64,000 bases of DNA, from positions 62,001-126,000 of the forward strand of contig JABGUJ010000004.1 of the NCBI GenBank assembly GCA_018646625.1, in the 5' to 3' direction. The translations under genes and the position numbers were made by a program. Of the stretch, positions 1 to 15,000 are shown piece by piece. This DNA comes from Candidatus Woesearchaeota archaeon (GTDB taxonomy: Archaea; Nanobdellota; Nanobdellia; Woesearchaeales; JABGUJ01). The notes beneath the pieces were generated by a model. That model saw nothing but the letters and a program-made list of their open reading frames with translations, was not told the origin of the DNA and ran no database searches. The first letter of the stretch is position 1. Each line of letters starts with the position of its first letter.

Positions 1-3000
1 AATATTATGAAAATAATACTGATGCTTCTGGCTATTATACAATAAATAACTTACCATTTGGTGGATACAGGTTTGATGTCGAATCAGATGACGAATCAAT
101 TGGCTCTGTATCTAATGATCTTGATGAAATTGATTCTTTAGTTATCTCAGAGAATATTGAACTTAACGCTTCTCTTCCTGCTGGTTTATTTTTTAATATC
201 TTGACTGATAAAGGAAGTTATGCGCTTGATGATACTGCTTATGTTAATATCACTGTTTATAATTACGGAGAATTTGATTTGCACAATTGGACCATTTTTA
301 CAGAAGGTTATGCTGAGAACGACTCTAACGATGAAACATTCTTTGAGAATCTCATTAGTGAGGACGTTACAATCTTACAAGGAGAAAACATCAGTTTCAA
401 CTTTAGTGTTTTCTTGAATGAGACTGCAATCTCTTCTGTAACTGATGCTGAAGTTTACATTTCTCCTGTAGCTCTGAAACAGAACAATAGTCTTGTTTCC
501 ATTTCTTCAGGTCAAGATATGGATGTTGCGGGAATTTTCTGGTATGATAAGCAACTTAACATTACAGAAGAACCTGTCTGTGGTTATTCTGGCGGAGATT
601 GGAATATTACAACTCCAATTAACTGTTCTGATGAAGAGATTTATGTGGACGGAGATATCACCATCGTGGCGGGCGACTTAGCGACGACTAGTTTCAGCGC
701 AGCATCGACTGCCGCATATGACTTAAGAGGTAACTCAACAGATATTGGTGAAAATTCTGAATTAGATCTTTTAGCTAATGAAGCTGGTTACACAGATGAT
801 TGGGATCAATCAGGAAGCGGAATGGATTTTTACATTGCAATGAATGAAACCTCGAACAGAATACAAATATTAGTGAACTTATCCCCTGGCGCTATTTATA
901 TAATTGATCTTGATCAAGACGCGAGCACAGGGTTTGTTATTGAGGATGGAAGAGGATATGACCTTTGGCTGGGAAATATGCCTGATATGGGAGTATATGG
1001 TGTTGGTGTCTCTAACTCTACTCTTGAGGATGAAGGTGATTTTGGCTGGTTCCAAAACGCAGAAGATGGAGATGTAATGAACACTTCTACAAGTTCAGAC
1101 TGGAATTTAAATTACACAGTATACATGAATAAATCCGATGACAACTTTACGATAGAATTAATAATCGACATGTACTCAACAGAAGAGTGGGCTGATAAGA
1201 CGGTATTTATGGCGGTTTTTGGAGAAGGAGATGATTCTGGATATACAACATTTATGAACTCATCACTTGAAGAGGGTGGGCAACTAAGTCTTGAAAACAT
1301 TACGCTTGAGATTGAAGGAAACATCTCTGCTGATGGCACTCTAATCATAAACAACTCCGAAATTGAATTCCAAGTAATAGATAATTCAACCGATTTTGTA
1401 TGTGGATCTGGCTCGGTTGTGCTGATAAATAATTCGTTGATAGGCGCAAATAACTCGGACTTTGCATTTGGATTTAAATCATACTCTCCTTCATTAACAT
1501 TACAAAACACAGAATTCTCTAGTCTTATTCAGGATTATGATTGGGGGAGTGAGGAAACATCCAGTGGTATCCATCTTGAAGAAGGTGATGCACTCATAAC
1601 TAATGTCACACTAACAGATTTTTCGGGTTGGAATTGCTTTTATGTTCAATCTGCTGGTGCGGTGTTGTCGAACTTAAATACTAGCGAGAACAGTTGCTCG
1701 CTTTATTTGAACGGAGGGGGATCATACACCGTAAGAGATAGTCACCTGAGCTCCCTTTCTCTGATGAACGGGCCTAGTAACTGTCTGATCTCTAACAATA
1801 AAATCACTTATTCCCTAAGCGTGAGTTCAAATGGAGAAACGGCTGACAATATCTTTGTGAATAATAATCTTGAGAATGCACGGTTTTTTGACATTAGTAA
1901 CACAACAAACTCAAACTATTTAATCTACAACAACTCTTTTGGGGAAGTTAGCTGGTACTTATCAAACCTTACAATAAATTCTTCATTCGGTAACACACTT
2001 AATTTCTCTATCGGAGAAAATGTATACGTAGAGAATAACACCATTGGACTGAGCGATCATTCAAGATTCTCTAACTTAAACGATTCCGCAACTCTAACAT
2101 TCAGAGGTTTATTTTGGGAGTCTGACACGGCAGAAGTATGCGAATCTGGTGCATCTTGCTTCGATTGTAATTCAACAAACAACTGCACATATAATTATGA
2201 TGCTAGGGTTCTCGTTGTGAATGTAACTCACTTCAGTAACTATACTACAAACGGAACAAATGTAGGACCTCCTAGTTATACTTTATCTGGTTACGTGAAA
2301 TATCTTAACGGTACACCTGTCTATGATATCGATGTTTATCTTGAACACAACTTCACTTATTCTGAATACTATAACACCACAGACGCTTCTGGTTATTATG
2401 AAATCCATAACGTACCTGCGGGAGGATATAACTATGATGTTGAACCTGACAACGAAGAGATGGGATACAGTGGAGTGACCACTGACTTTGGCGACAACGA
2501 GGAGTACTTAGAGATATTGGAAGATATTGAAGTGAACGCATCTTTGTATCCTGACATAATAGTGACCTTAATGACAAATACAGACGTGTATCAGCTCAAT
2601 GCTACGGTTTTCGCCAACGTAACCGTATACAACAATGGAGAGTATGATATCTTAAACTGGATTCCTTTCTCCGAGGCATATATAGAAAACGACACTTACT
2701 GCTGTGGTGAACTTTACGAAAGCGAGGGGGACAACATAAGTTTATTGTCTGGTCAAAACTTGAGCTATACCTTAGACGTATTTTTAAATTCATCAATCAT
2801 TAACCAAATTGAATCACCTGAAGTGTATCTTGAATCCGCCGCAATAACATTGAACAATAGTTTGATTTCCGTCTCAACAGGACAAGACCTGACTGTTGCA
2901 GGGATCTTTGGTGCAGAGATTAAAATAAACATCTCTGAGTTCGGAAGTAACACTTTATCTGGTTATGCGAGATACTTGAACGGAACTCCTATTGATGGAG

Positions 3001-6000
3001 CAGAAGTTTGGATGCAAAACAACATTTCTTTCATATCGTATGAAGAACTCACAAACGCCACGGGTTATTACGAAGTCACTAACCTTTCAGGAATTGGCGG
3101 ATATGATGTTGAGATTGGCCGTCACCGAATGGGTCTTGCTGGTGCTAGTAATTGGAATCTAGAATCTGATGAATCTGATTGGCTAATTATTTCTGAAGAT
3201 ACTGAGTTAAACTCATCTCACTATAGTGGCCTTTACATTAATGTAACGTTAAATAAGGAACAATATTCATTAGATAGTATAGTATTAGTTAACATTATTA
3301 TAGATAACGTTGGACCTTATAACTTAGTTAATTGGACTCCTACGTTGTATGGTTACGCTGAAGATGACAATACCAATGATAGATACTTCTATGACGTAAC
3401 CGGGGCCAATCTTACTTTATCATCCGGACAACAATTTAATTTTAGTTTCAATTTTACAATAAATTCTACTGAAATGATTGGAAACGGAATAAATTTATCC
3501 GAACCTTTTGAAGTTTATGCAGGGTGCGATCTTCTAAAACAAAACGACAGCGGATTTTCTGTTTCCAACGGCCAGAATTTAGACCAAGTTTACGAGTTTA
3601 GCAATGAAAGGTTAGTTAATGTTACTGAGCTGCCTGACTTACCCGACTTACCACTACTAAAGTTCTTTGATGATTTTACAGGTCCAACAATTAATGATAG
3701 GTATTCTGTGTTTAATGGCGGATTAAATACTTCGCAGAACAATGTTTTGATTATTAATGGATCCCCAGGAAAAGGCGGTTTGTATACTAATGACTTTGTC
3801 GATCACTCTAATCATTTCACAGCATCTGCATACGTTGAATTGATCAACACAAGTGAAATACCGGGACCTTACAACGAAAGCCAATTATTCTTAGGATTTA
3901 TGGATATGAATGCATTTCAAATGTTAAGTAATTGCGAAATACAAATAGGGGCGGATGGTTCGATGCAATTGGAAGCTTCAAACATGGGTTACGGAGGCAA
4001 TTCTGAAAACATAACTTCACTTAACGGTACACTAACTGCTCATTTTGATAACGAAACTGGATACACTCATTGCTCCTTCGAAGATGCTTACGCTAATGTC
4101 ACTAATGGTACTTCTTTAGATACCGAAAATAGATTTTCCATAATACTTATAGCAACCAACGAAGACGGTCCACATTATGTTGAAGCGAGATATGATACTC
4201 TTAACTTTAGTTACCCACAACCACAAGGTCCACCTCCTGAAGGTCCAACTTACACTTTATCAGGTTATTTAACTTTCATCAACGGAACACCTATAGAAAG
4301 TATGGGGATGGAAGTTCAGAAAGGTGGTCAAGGTCAGTATCAAAGCAACATAACTAATGCGTCAGGTTATTACGAAATAACTGGTTTATCTGAAGGCAAT
4401 TATACGATGTACGCCGACTATGATTTAGACTTTCCTGGAGTTGGAATGATTGCAAACGACTTTGAATTTAATGATTGGATTATTATATCTGAAGACACTG
4501 AGTTAAATGCATCAATCTACGGAGATGTTTATTTTACTTTTGAGACTGATAAAGAAACTTATTCACTAAATGATACAGTATACATAAACGTTACAATAAA
4601 CAACTCAGGTAATTATGATTTAATAGATATGGTTCCTATACTTGAGGCAACGGTGGAAGAAAACGAAGGAGATCGTGAAACCGAAGACTTATACCTGTCT
4701 ATGGGAAATAATATAACTATTTTAACCCAAGGGCAGCAGATAGTTAACTATAGCTTCTTCTTAAACTCTACCACGATGGGGACTTTAAACACACCATACA
4801 CTGTATCTGCAAACGTTTTGATCGTTCAAAACAATAACAGCTTAGTTTCAATCTCTAACGGACAATCATTTACTGGAATAGTTGCAGGAAGTGAAGGAAT
4901 TCAGATGATAAATATGAGCGAACAAGAAGCGCCTCCTGCGGGTGGCGAATTATATCCGTTTGTTCCTGGAGATATAGAAGCAACAGATTTCGCTTCAGAC
5001 AATAATGGTGCAGACGCTGCTTCAGATATTTTAGAATTCTACGCTACTGACAACGGTTCAATGTTTTTTGCTAGATTTAATGTAACTGATTTATCTAATT
5101 TAGCAATTTGCGGTGGCAGTTATCCTGAACCTGCAAACGTTACATCATATAATATTGATGTTGATAACAATGGCACCGGAGGTTATTCTGGGCCGGGCGG
5201 ATTAGAAGATGGAGATAAAAGATTTGGAATTAGTATTGATGACACTCCTTCCATTACTTCTTATGTTTTAAAATACAATGGGACTGATTACGTTACCGAT
5301 GTCATATCGGTTGTGCGTTACAATTATTCGTGTGAATCTGATACGATTGATTTAGGGATGTCTTATGCTGATCTTGGAACTCAAGAAGGAAAGACTGTGA
5401 CTTTGCAACCTGGAATTACTTGGCAAGTTGGTATAGAGCTAGGATTACTTGATGGTTTGGACAGTGATATAAATTATACTATTAGCAGTGAAGCGCCTTC
5501 TGAAAATATTTCATGTACTGATTTTGATGGAGATGGTTTCAACTCTTCTGGTTTGGTTGGATGCGGTTTACAAGATTGTAATGACTATAATGTTTCAATC
5601 TATCCAGGAACTGAAGAAAATTGTACTGATGGTGTAGATAATAATTGTAATTGGTTAGTTGATAGTGATGATTTAGTTTGTGGTGGTCAGTCGTATCCTG
5701 ATTGGTCAGGAATTGGATTCCAAAAAGCGCCTTACGCTGCGAATGGAAATGGTTGTCACCAAGTAGGTGAAGAAACAAGTGAAGGAAATTCTCCTGGAGT
5801 TAACTGTCCGAACAATGGAGATCCTGCTTTTGATGTTGCAGCAGTATGGGTAGATCAAGACTACGAGTTTGTATACTGGAAGTTTGCTTCAGCTAACATA
5901 ACTGGTGCAAAGTTCTGTGGCGGAACAAATGAAGTAAGATTGTATGTTGAATTTAACGCAGATGACAACATGTCTACAGGGAGTAGAAATGGTATACCTA

Positions 6001-9000
6001 ATGATGGTTCTTACCCTGGATCTGACTATCAATTTAAAGTTAATCTAGACGGTTATGGTGAAATGTGGGAGTATGATAGAAATGGAACTTATTGTAATCA
6101 CACTCCTGATAATCAATCTTGTTATGATCCTATTAATGGATCTGCAGGAGAATGTTATTGTTTTACTTACAACAGCAGCATGCCTGTTTATGTTAACATT
6201 ACCGAGAACCCCGATGGTTCGTGTAAGCATAGTAAATCAGAGATAACAGTCGCTGTGAGAAAGAATACTATTATGAATATTACTGAAATGAATTTTGAAG
6301 CCAATTCATTCCCCGCAACAGATGTATACAATGGTGGTGGACCAATAGATATGCACAGAGGCGGAGACGATTTTGATCAATTCTTTGGAGCGGGACAGGG
6401 AGAAGATCCTATGGCATGTGGACAGTTTAGTGATAACCAAAGCAAATGTGATGATGATGGTGATGAGTTTTTTTGTAGATACAATCATGGTATTCAACAA
6501 TGTGGACCGGATCCGCAAAATTTCGACGATTGTGATGAAGCTTGTTTTGCTTGTTCGACAGAAAACGATTGTACTAACAGCGAAGAAGGAATTTGTGAAT
6601 GGGATACAGATAATCCCCATATTCCTGAAGGACAAGATGGTATTTGTAGAGAGGAGATAGGTTTCCAAGATTTGGGTGGTAGTGACTGCGATAATGATTG
6701 TTATGGTTGTTTTACCGAAAATTCCTGTTCAAACAGCCTAGCCAATGGTGGCGGTACAGGTTACGGTGGTTGTACTTGGTTTGTTGATGCATTCAATGGA
6801 GATCAGTTCTGTGAAGTTTTCGGAGTCCGAATGCCTGAATGTAGAAATCAAGCTTCTGATAGTGTGGGTGCTTGGACGGGCTGTACAACCCAGAGTGCTT
6901 GCGAAGATAACGGCTGGTACTGGGATGCCCCTTATCGAATATGTTCTGAAACATCCGGCTCGGAGATATGTTATGATACTATAGATAATGATGGAGATGG
7001 TCAGACAGATTGTCGAGACACTGATTGTTATGCTGATTTTGTCTGTGGTGGCACAATTGAAACCATCACTGGTGACTACGCCACACAAAACCCTTTTGAA
7101 GTAATGGATGAATTTATGCAGCAAGGGTTTGATCCTGCACCTCCTTTTGTAATTGGAACTGATTCTGTTGGGGAAACTGCAATAGAATATGCCGATATAA
7201 CTGCAATTAGTATCAAAGACGGTCCGAAGGCAATCTTCTTTGGAACTGAGTTGCTCAATGTATCTGAACTTCAAATGAATGATGATATGTGCCAACTTAA
7301 CGGTACGGAAAACATAAAGATTATTGATTTTTTAGATATTGATGATAATGAGACCAGCGGTTGTAACATAACAATAAACTCTCAAATTTATACCGGTTAT
7401 GAGTTTACTCTGCGAAATGATGTATCTGGCGGGGATATTTTGGGAAGTGCATTAAAATGTATTAACGATACCTGGAGATTGGTTCCGATCAGACTTTCTT
7501 CTGTTAAAAATGCAATGTGTAATACTATTCCTGAAGTAGTTCTTCTAGTGCAAAAAGCCGACATAGGTAATCCAACTGATACAATGGAGATTCATACAGT
7601 AACCATGAACACATCTTGGTGGAACCTGTCGAATCTAACTGTGCTTGATCAATATAATGAGTACTACACTCCTGGATCTGTTGACTTTGAACCAATAGAT
7701 TGCTTTGCAGAACCAACTCGATGCGGTGCGTTTAGTTTGGTCGGAGAGGGTAGATCTATGCCTTTTGAAGATTGTCCTGAGCCTGGGGACTACGATCTTG
7801 ATGGACTTGAAGGCTGTGATGACCCTGACTGTAGTTACCTTCCTAGCTGCTCTGATAATTATAATGCATCTGAGGATAATGATGCGTCAAGGGTTTCTAT
7901 GGGGACGACTGAAGAATTTGATGTGGGTGCATCCATTGTGTGGTCAACTAATGAACCAACTAACAGCAGTTTGTTATTCTTTCATAATGACTCAACTTGT
8001 ACAGAACATAATGAAACCTTAACAGAACCTCTTCCACAAGATTTCCAAATTCTTAATCCATTCAAACCATGGCACAGCGTAATGGTGGATGATTATAATT
8101 TAGGTTACTCATTATCTACATCAACCACATACTACTACAAACTACAAGACATAGATCGTGCAGACAACGTTGCTCAAAGTAAATGTCTTAACTTCACAAC
8201 AACCAGTGCTCCGGGTATTATTTCTATTTTGTTTAATTTCACACCTACTGCAAGTAACAATGTATCGGTGAGAATTAATGATCAAAACATAACCTTTGGT
8301 CAAGTACAGGAATACAATCTAACGAGAGATGTAAACTTAACGTTTTATGGTCCGAAGAACTCTTCGGTTTTAGATAATGGTTGGGAAATTACTTGTGTTG
8401 ATGCAGATCTTGTTAGGGCCGCGGACTTAGACTTAAGGGACGCTATGTTAATTAACTTCTCGGGAGATAATAACTTCCTTGGTATGGACATTGGACTTTG
8501 GAATGAAATAACTCAGAAGCTCGGTTGTGAATTTATAAAGGTGCGAATACCTGAAGAGGGCAATGATCTATTAAAATGTGCTGATAACGGTACTAATTGT
8601 GAGACTGTTGATGATTTTAGTGCGGAGCTAATTAATTATGGTGGTTCTGGAGACACAGCATACAGTTTATGGAGAGTTAATGTGAATTTAGGTTTCTCTA
8701 CATATAGATCTAACCAAAGCACTGGTGACGTTAACTTTACAATTAATGCAACTTTATTTAACGAATCTGTAGATGAAGGTCAAGACATTGAAGTTCAATT
8801 GAATATCACCAATACTGATAGTAGAAACTTAAGCATAATTAATGTTAATGGTTCTTTCCTTGCAGGATACTTGGACTTTACATACTCTAGCGACGGTATG
8901 CCTTCAGATTATGGTCAAGACGGACCAACTGAATGGGGGTACTGGGATAATGTAACTGATAGTGTCCCATTAGAGCCTGGACAATCATACATAATTAATT

Positions 9001-12000
9001 GGACCTTTAATACTTCCAGTGGGCAAAACGACATACCTATTGGTGCTTTAGTGGATGTAATTGCTGATGATGGAAATACTAGCAATGTTTCAACAACTGT
9101 TTACGTTAATGTGAGCAGTACTTATTGTGGTGGTGCGTACTCTGGTTCAGGTGATTGGACTATTTTAAACGCAACTACTTGTTCTAATGAAAATATTACT
9201 GTTACCGGGGGCCTGACAATTTCATCTCAAGGAGATGTGCCTACTACTAATTTTAGTACTAATAGCTTATCATCTTACGATGCAAGATCAAATTCTTCGA
9301 CAATTAGTTTGTCCGACATAGATTTAGTTGCAGATGATACTTCATATACTGATGACTGGGATGATACAACCATCTCCGAATTTTACACTCGAATTAATGG
9401 ATCTGAGCACATAATACAAATGTATGTTGATAATAATAATTTAAGCTATGCTTACTTTATTGATGTTGATAGCAGTTCTAATTCAGGGGTGGGTTTAGAT
9501 AAATCTGAAACTCGCGGCTATGACTTATTTATTGGTTACTTCCCTGATTTTAATTTAACTCATGTGGCTGTATTTAATAGATCCATTTCGCCACCTAATC
9601 CTGAATGGCCGTCAGGATGGTTTCAGAACGCAACTAATGGTATGACTGTGACTGCCGATTATGATTCTGGTCTGACTGAGAATTACACAGTTAATTTCAT
9701 AAACGATACTAGTAATTACAAATATGAAGTAATGATTAACATGACTGGAGCATGGACTGATAAACCGGTTGCTCTGTTCTATGGGGGACCTGGTGATTAT
9801 CCTGAATACTTTACCACATTCAAAAACTCTGAGTTACTTGATCCGATGATTGGTGCGTTAACTCTAAACAACGTGACTCTCGAACTTTCTGGTAATCTGG
9901 ACGCTAACGCGAATACTAACTTAACTATTCAGGATTCAACCATAGAATTCCAAATGACTGACAATGAGAGTGCAAATCTTTCTGCTTTTGATTTGAACTG
10001 GTTAATAATTAATCATTCAACAATAAGTTCCAACGGATCGTATTATTACACTCTGGAATTTGAGGAAATAGTAAATCAGAAAATATTAAACAGCAACATG
10101 TCATCGATGTGTGTTTCATCTGATGGTCCGCAGACTTGTCAACTAGCATCGAGCAGCAATACTGTAATATATAATAACACTTTTGATGATTGTGGCGTCG
10201 GTTCGTTATACCTGGGTGGCGGATCATCAAATGTAAACATAAGTTATAACAATTTTTTATCAACTTGTAGTCTTTATCTAACCTCATCAGGAGCCGATTT
10301 TACACTTGAAGATTCTTACTTCGTTGGCAACACATTCAATAATGGTGCAACTGCGCGGGGTTGTATCAATTGTATTATTAGGGATAACAACATTACTTCT
10401 AATGGTTTTTCTCTTTCATCAACAGGTAGCGAATCTGGTGAACCTTCCGTTAATTGTACGCTGGAGAACAACATAATAAGTGGGTCACTGAGTGATTATA
10501 ATTCAACTGGATCTAATACGTTAATATACAACAATGAATATGGACAAATTGTTTGGTCAAATAAATCAAATCTTTCAATAGGGTACATAGACGGAATCCT
10601 AGGCTTAATACCTGGCACTACAATCTTTTTAGAAAACAACTTGTTAGGTATACAGGATAGGTCTCAATTTACTCAGATAAACACAACTGCGCAATTATCT
10701 TTCTATGGATTAACCTGGGAAGGGACTGCAGAAGTGTGTGAATCTGGTGCATCTTGCTTTACTTGTAATTCTGGAAACAATTGTACTTACAATTCCGGAA
10801 CTGGTGTACTAACAGTAAACGTAACTCACTTCAGTAATTATTCTACTAACGGAACTGAGCCAACATACAACATGACTGGATGGGTTTTAGCACCAAATGG
10901 TTCTGGAAGATCTGGTGTTTCGGCAAGAATAATACACTCCGTTACATCCGATGCCGATAACACAACAACCAATGGTTCTGGTTTCTTTGAATTCCAAAAC
11001 ATTAGTTCAGGATTATATGAAGTGCGCATAAACAAAGCTTTACCGGGACTTGAAAACTTAACTACGCTTGTGCCTGGCGATATAGGTGGTCAAGACTATT
11101 TTGTGAATCTAACTGCCGGCAACCAAGAAGTAAACGCAACGGTGTATGACATTTTTGTTGCAATGCAAACAAACTCTTCAACATATAATGAAGATTCAAA
11201 TGCTACTGTGAATGTTTCAGTAACTAATTTAGGAGATGTGAATTTAACCAATTGGATTGTTAGCGTATATGCTGAAGGAACTGAAGATGTTGATGATGAT
11301 GAAACCACCGTTAATATCTCAGCAGGAGAAACTTATAATCATACTTTTACTTTATTCATGAACGGTACTGCAATTGGAGAAGATACTACTCTTGATTTCT
11401 ACGCGGGCACATTCAAGCAAGATGAATTCTACAACACATCCACTGAGACTTTAACTGGGGAGAATTATATAGAAGATTATGTTGAGGTCAACATAACTCA
11501 AGCAATACCAACCGCATCAGGAAACTTGAGTTCCTTCTTTGATGATTTTGCAAGCGGAATAAACACAAGCTTCTTTGGACAAAGTGAATCAAACATAACT
11601 ATCGGTGAGGTGTCTGGACAAATATATATGAATGGTTCAGTACAGGATACTGGTGTTGATGAAATTGGAATTTTTTACACACATCAAAACATGACTGGTG
11701 AATCATTCAATGTAAGTGTTATCATAAATTTGACCAATACAACTAGCACAGCAGAAGGCGATTATTTAATTGACTCAGGTATTTTTTTGTATAATGAAGC
11801 GGATTTCTCATCTAGCATGGGTTGTGTGGCCGCGTACGCTGCATTCAGTCCAGGAAATGCGATGTTAGGGTTGCAAAATGGAAGCATAGAGGGAATGCCT
11901 TATACTACGTCTATCCCAGATTCGCAAGGGTTATTGACTCTAACGTACAACGCAAGCAGTGGAATTTTTAACTGTTCCTTAGACGGAATATCTCTTGCTG

Positions 12001-15000
12001 AAACTTCAGACTACTTTGCCGATACAAACTACTCTCTTGCACTCTACAGTAGACTTGGTTCGGTCGGAGCAGTTGATCCGAACGCATCATTAAACGTAAC
12101 ATTTGATGATCTAAACTACACTATTACGCCTTCGGAAGATCCAGGTGCTTCAAGTTGCGGAAACGTATCTTCTAATATAACTTTAACCGAGAATTTATTT
12201 TCAAATGCGACTTGCTTAACTGTGGCTGCAGATGATATTACAATAGATTGTGCTGGATATACAATCAATTACTCTAGAGATATGATGCAACTTGGTAAGG
12301 GAGTTGACATTAGCAATTATAACAACATTACTGTAAAGAATTGCATATTTGAAACTGCTTTTGATGATATGGATGTGAATTATGCTATATATTTAAGCAA
12401 CTCCACCGATAGTGAAATAATCAACAACACCGTAACAGGTGCACTTCCCGAAACGAGTTATTATTTCATATTCTTAACTGCGGGATCAAATGATAATTTA
12501 ATAGCAAATAATAGTGTGTCTGGTTCACTAATGGCAGGAAATGGTATATATGTACAACAAAGCTCTGAGAATAACACGATACAAAATAATGTTGTGACTC
12601 TTTCTGATTCAAGGGGAATAAGCATTTTGAATTCAAACTACAACAACATACTTTACAACAATCTATCAACAGATCCTGACACGATGGATTACGATGCTAT
12701 ATATTTGTACAATTCAAATGAATCTACAATTTCATTCAACAATTTATATGCTGATGCTAATGCAATGTTTTTAGAAGGTTCGGCTTTACGTTTGAGTGAC
12801 AGTCATAACAATGTTATTGGTGAAAACAACTTATCTGCATCTGATGATGAGGCCTATTCTTTATATCTTGACCAGGGATCATCCGGCAATTTATTTTCAA
12901 ATAATTTCGTAAGTTCTACGGATCGAGTAATATATGACTTGGCTGGTGCTGAGAATACTCTTCTTTACAACAACTCTTTCGGACAAATAAATTGGACATC
13001 AACAAACCTATCAACAAACATAACATTACAACTACACAATACAATATTCCTAGAAGATAATAACTTAGGATTGGTAGATGACTCACAAGCCTTATACTTG
13101 AATGGCTCCGCAGTTATTTCATTACACGGTTTAGGATATGACTCACAACCTTGGTTACTGAAGAACGGCGTAAGATGCGATAATACTAGCTCATGTAATA
13201 TTTCTGATTGGGCTGGCAACACATTAATTGCAAACGTCTCTAGTTTTAGTAATTATACAACAACAGAAGATCCAAGCGCTTCGGGTTGCGGAAACATATC
13301 TTCTGATATGACTTTAACTGAGAATCTATTTTCGAATGCAACTTGTTTAACCGTTGCAGCGGATGATATCACAATAGATTGTGCAGGATATATCATCAAT
13401 TACTCTAGAGATGATATGCAACTTGGTAAGGGGGTCGACATTAGCAATTATAACAACATTACTGTGCGGAATTGTATTTTTGAATCTAATGAAATGGATA
13501 TGGATGTGAATTATGCTGTATATCTGAGCAACTCCAATGACAGTCAAATAATCAACAACACAGTAATAGGTTCACTCCCTATGATGATGGGTTATTATTT
13601 TGTGTTTTTAACTGCTGGATCGAGTGATAATTTGATCGCCAACAATAGTGTGTCTGGTTCAGCGATGGAAGGGAAGGGAATATACGTGCAACAGGGATCT
13701 GAGAATAATACAATACAAAATAATGTCATAACTCTTTCTGATTCACAAGGATTAAGTATCTTGAATTCGAATAACAATAACCTATTTTACAACAACATAT
13801 CAACATCTGCCGGAGCGTCGGCCTATGATGCTATATATCTGTACAATTCAAACGAATCTATAATTTCATTCAATAATTTATATGCAGACGGTATGGCAAT
13901 GATGATGCCAGGTGCTGCTTTATATTTAGTAAATTCTCATAATAATATTATTGATGAAAACAATTTATCCGCATCTGACGAAGAGGTCTATTCTTTATAT
14001 TTTACACAGGGATCATCCGGCAATTTATTTTCAAATAATTTTGTAAGTTCTACGGATCGAATAATCTATGACTTGGCTGATGCTAGTAATACTCTCTTTT
14101 ACAACAACTCATTTGGTCAAATAAACTGGACCTCAACAAACCTAACAACAAACCTAACATTACAACTACACAATACAATATTCCTAGAAGATAATAACTT
14201 AGGATTGGTAGATGACTCACAAGCCTTATACTTGAATGGCTCTGCAGTTATTTCATTACACGGTTTAAGCTACCCCACACAACCGCAGCTACTTAAGAAC
14301 GGAGTACAATGCGATGATTTGGACATTTGTAACATATCTTCTTGGGATGGCTCAACACTAATCGCAAACGTCTCAAGCTTTAGTAATTATACAACAAGCG
14401 AAGCACCTGAAGTCTGTGTTAACTTATCAGACGCATCTACATATCAGAGTAAAGTCGTAAACACAAGCGATGGTTATTACATCAATGATAGTCTAACTCT
14501 TTGTCAGGATACTTATACTACTAACATAACTATGATTCGGATTAATAACTCGGGCATAACTATTGATTGCAATGGTGCAACACTACAAGGGGATAGCAGC
14601 GGCTCAAGCGACTATGGATTTTATGAATCAAACATTGATGATTATGTTCTTAGAAACTGTATCACCCGTAACTTTTCTTATGGATTTATCCTATATGGGG
14701 ATAACATCGTACTAGACAACATTTCAGCATATGATGCTGGTGTTTATGGTCTTCTTTTGGGCGGAGAGAATACAACTTTAACTAACTCTCGATCTCAAGA
14801 TAGTGGTACCGATGGTTTGCGGATTTCTAGCTCTGTGGGTGGTGTATTAGTTAACAATACTTTAATTAATAGTTCTCGTTACGATTTTGTGACTAGTGAG
14901 TGTCCTACATTGGTATTTGAAAACAATACTGGTTCTGGTAATCGTCCGATAAATTATACCAACAGCCAAGTTACTTGGAGAGATTTTGAATCCTCTTTGA

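Noticed and set aside
1112-1510. 132-aa open frame on the minus strand inside gene 1
   Set aside because: It is the shadow of a Ser/Asn-rich coding region; no promoter, no Shine-Dalgarno and no recognisable protein pattern. The same applies to the other minus-strand frames in 1-40199.
6306-7295. Overlapping frames of 95-185 aa on both strands
   Set aside because: They mirror the Cys/Asp-rich segment of gene 1; composition is unnatural (runs of Ile, Thr, Ser, Cys) and no start signals are present.
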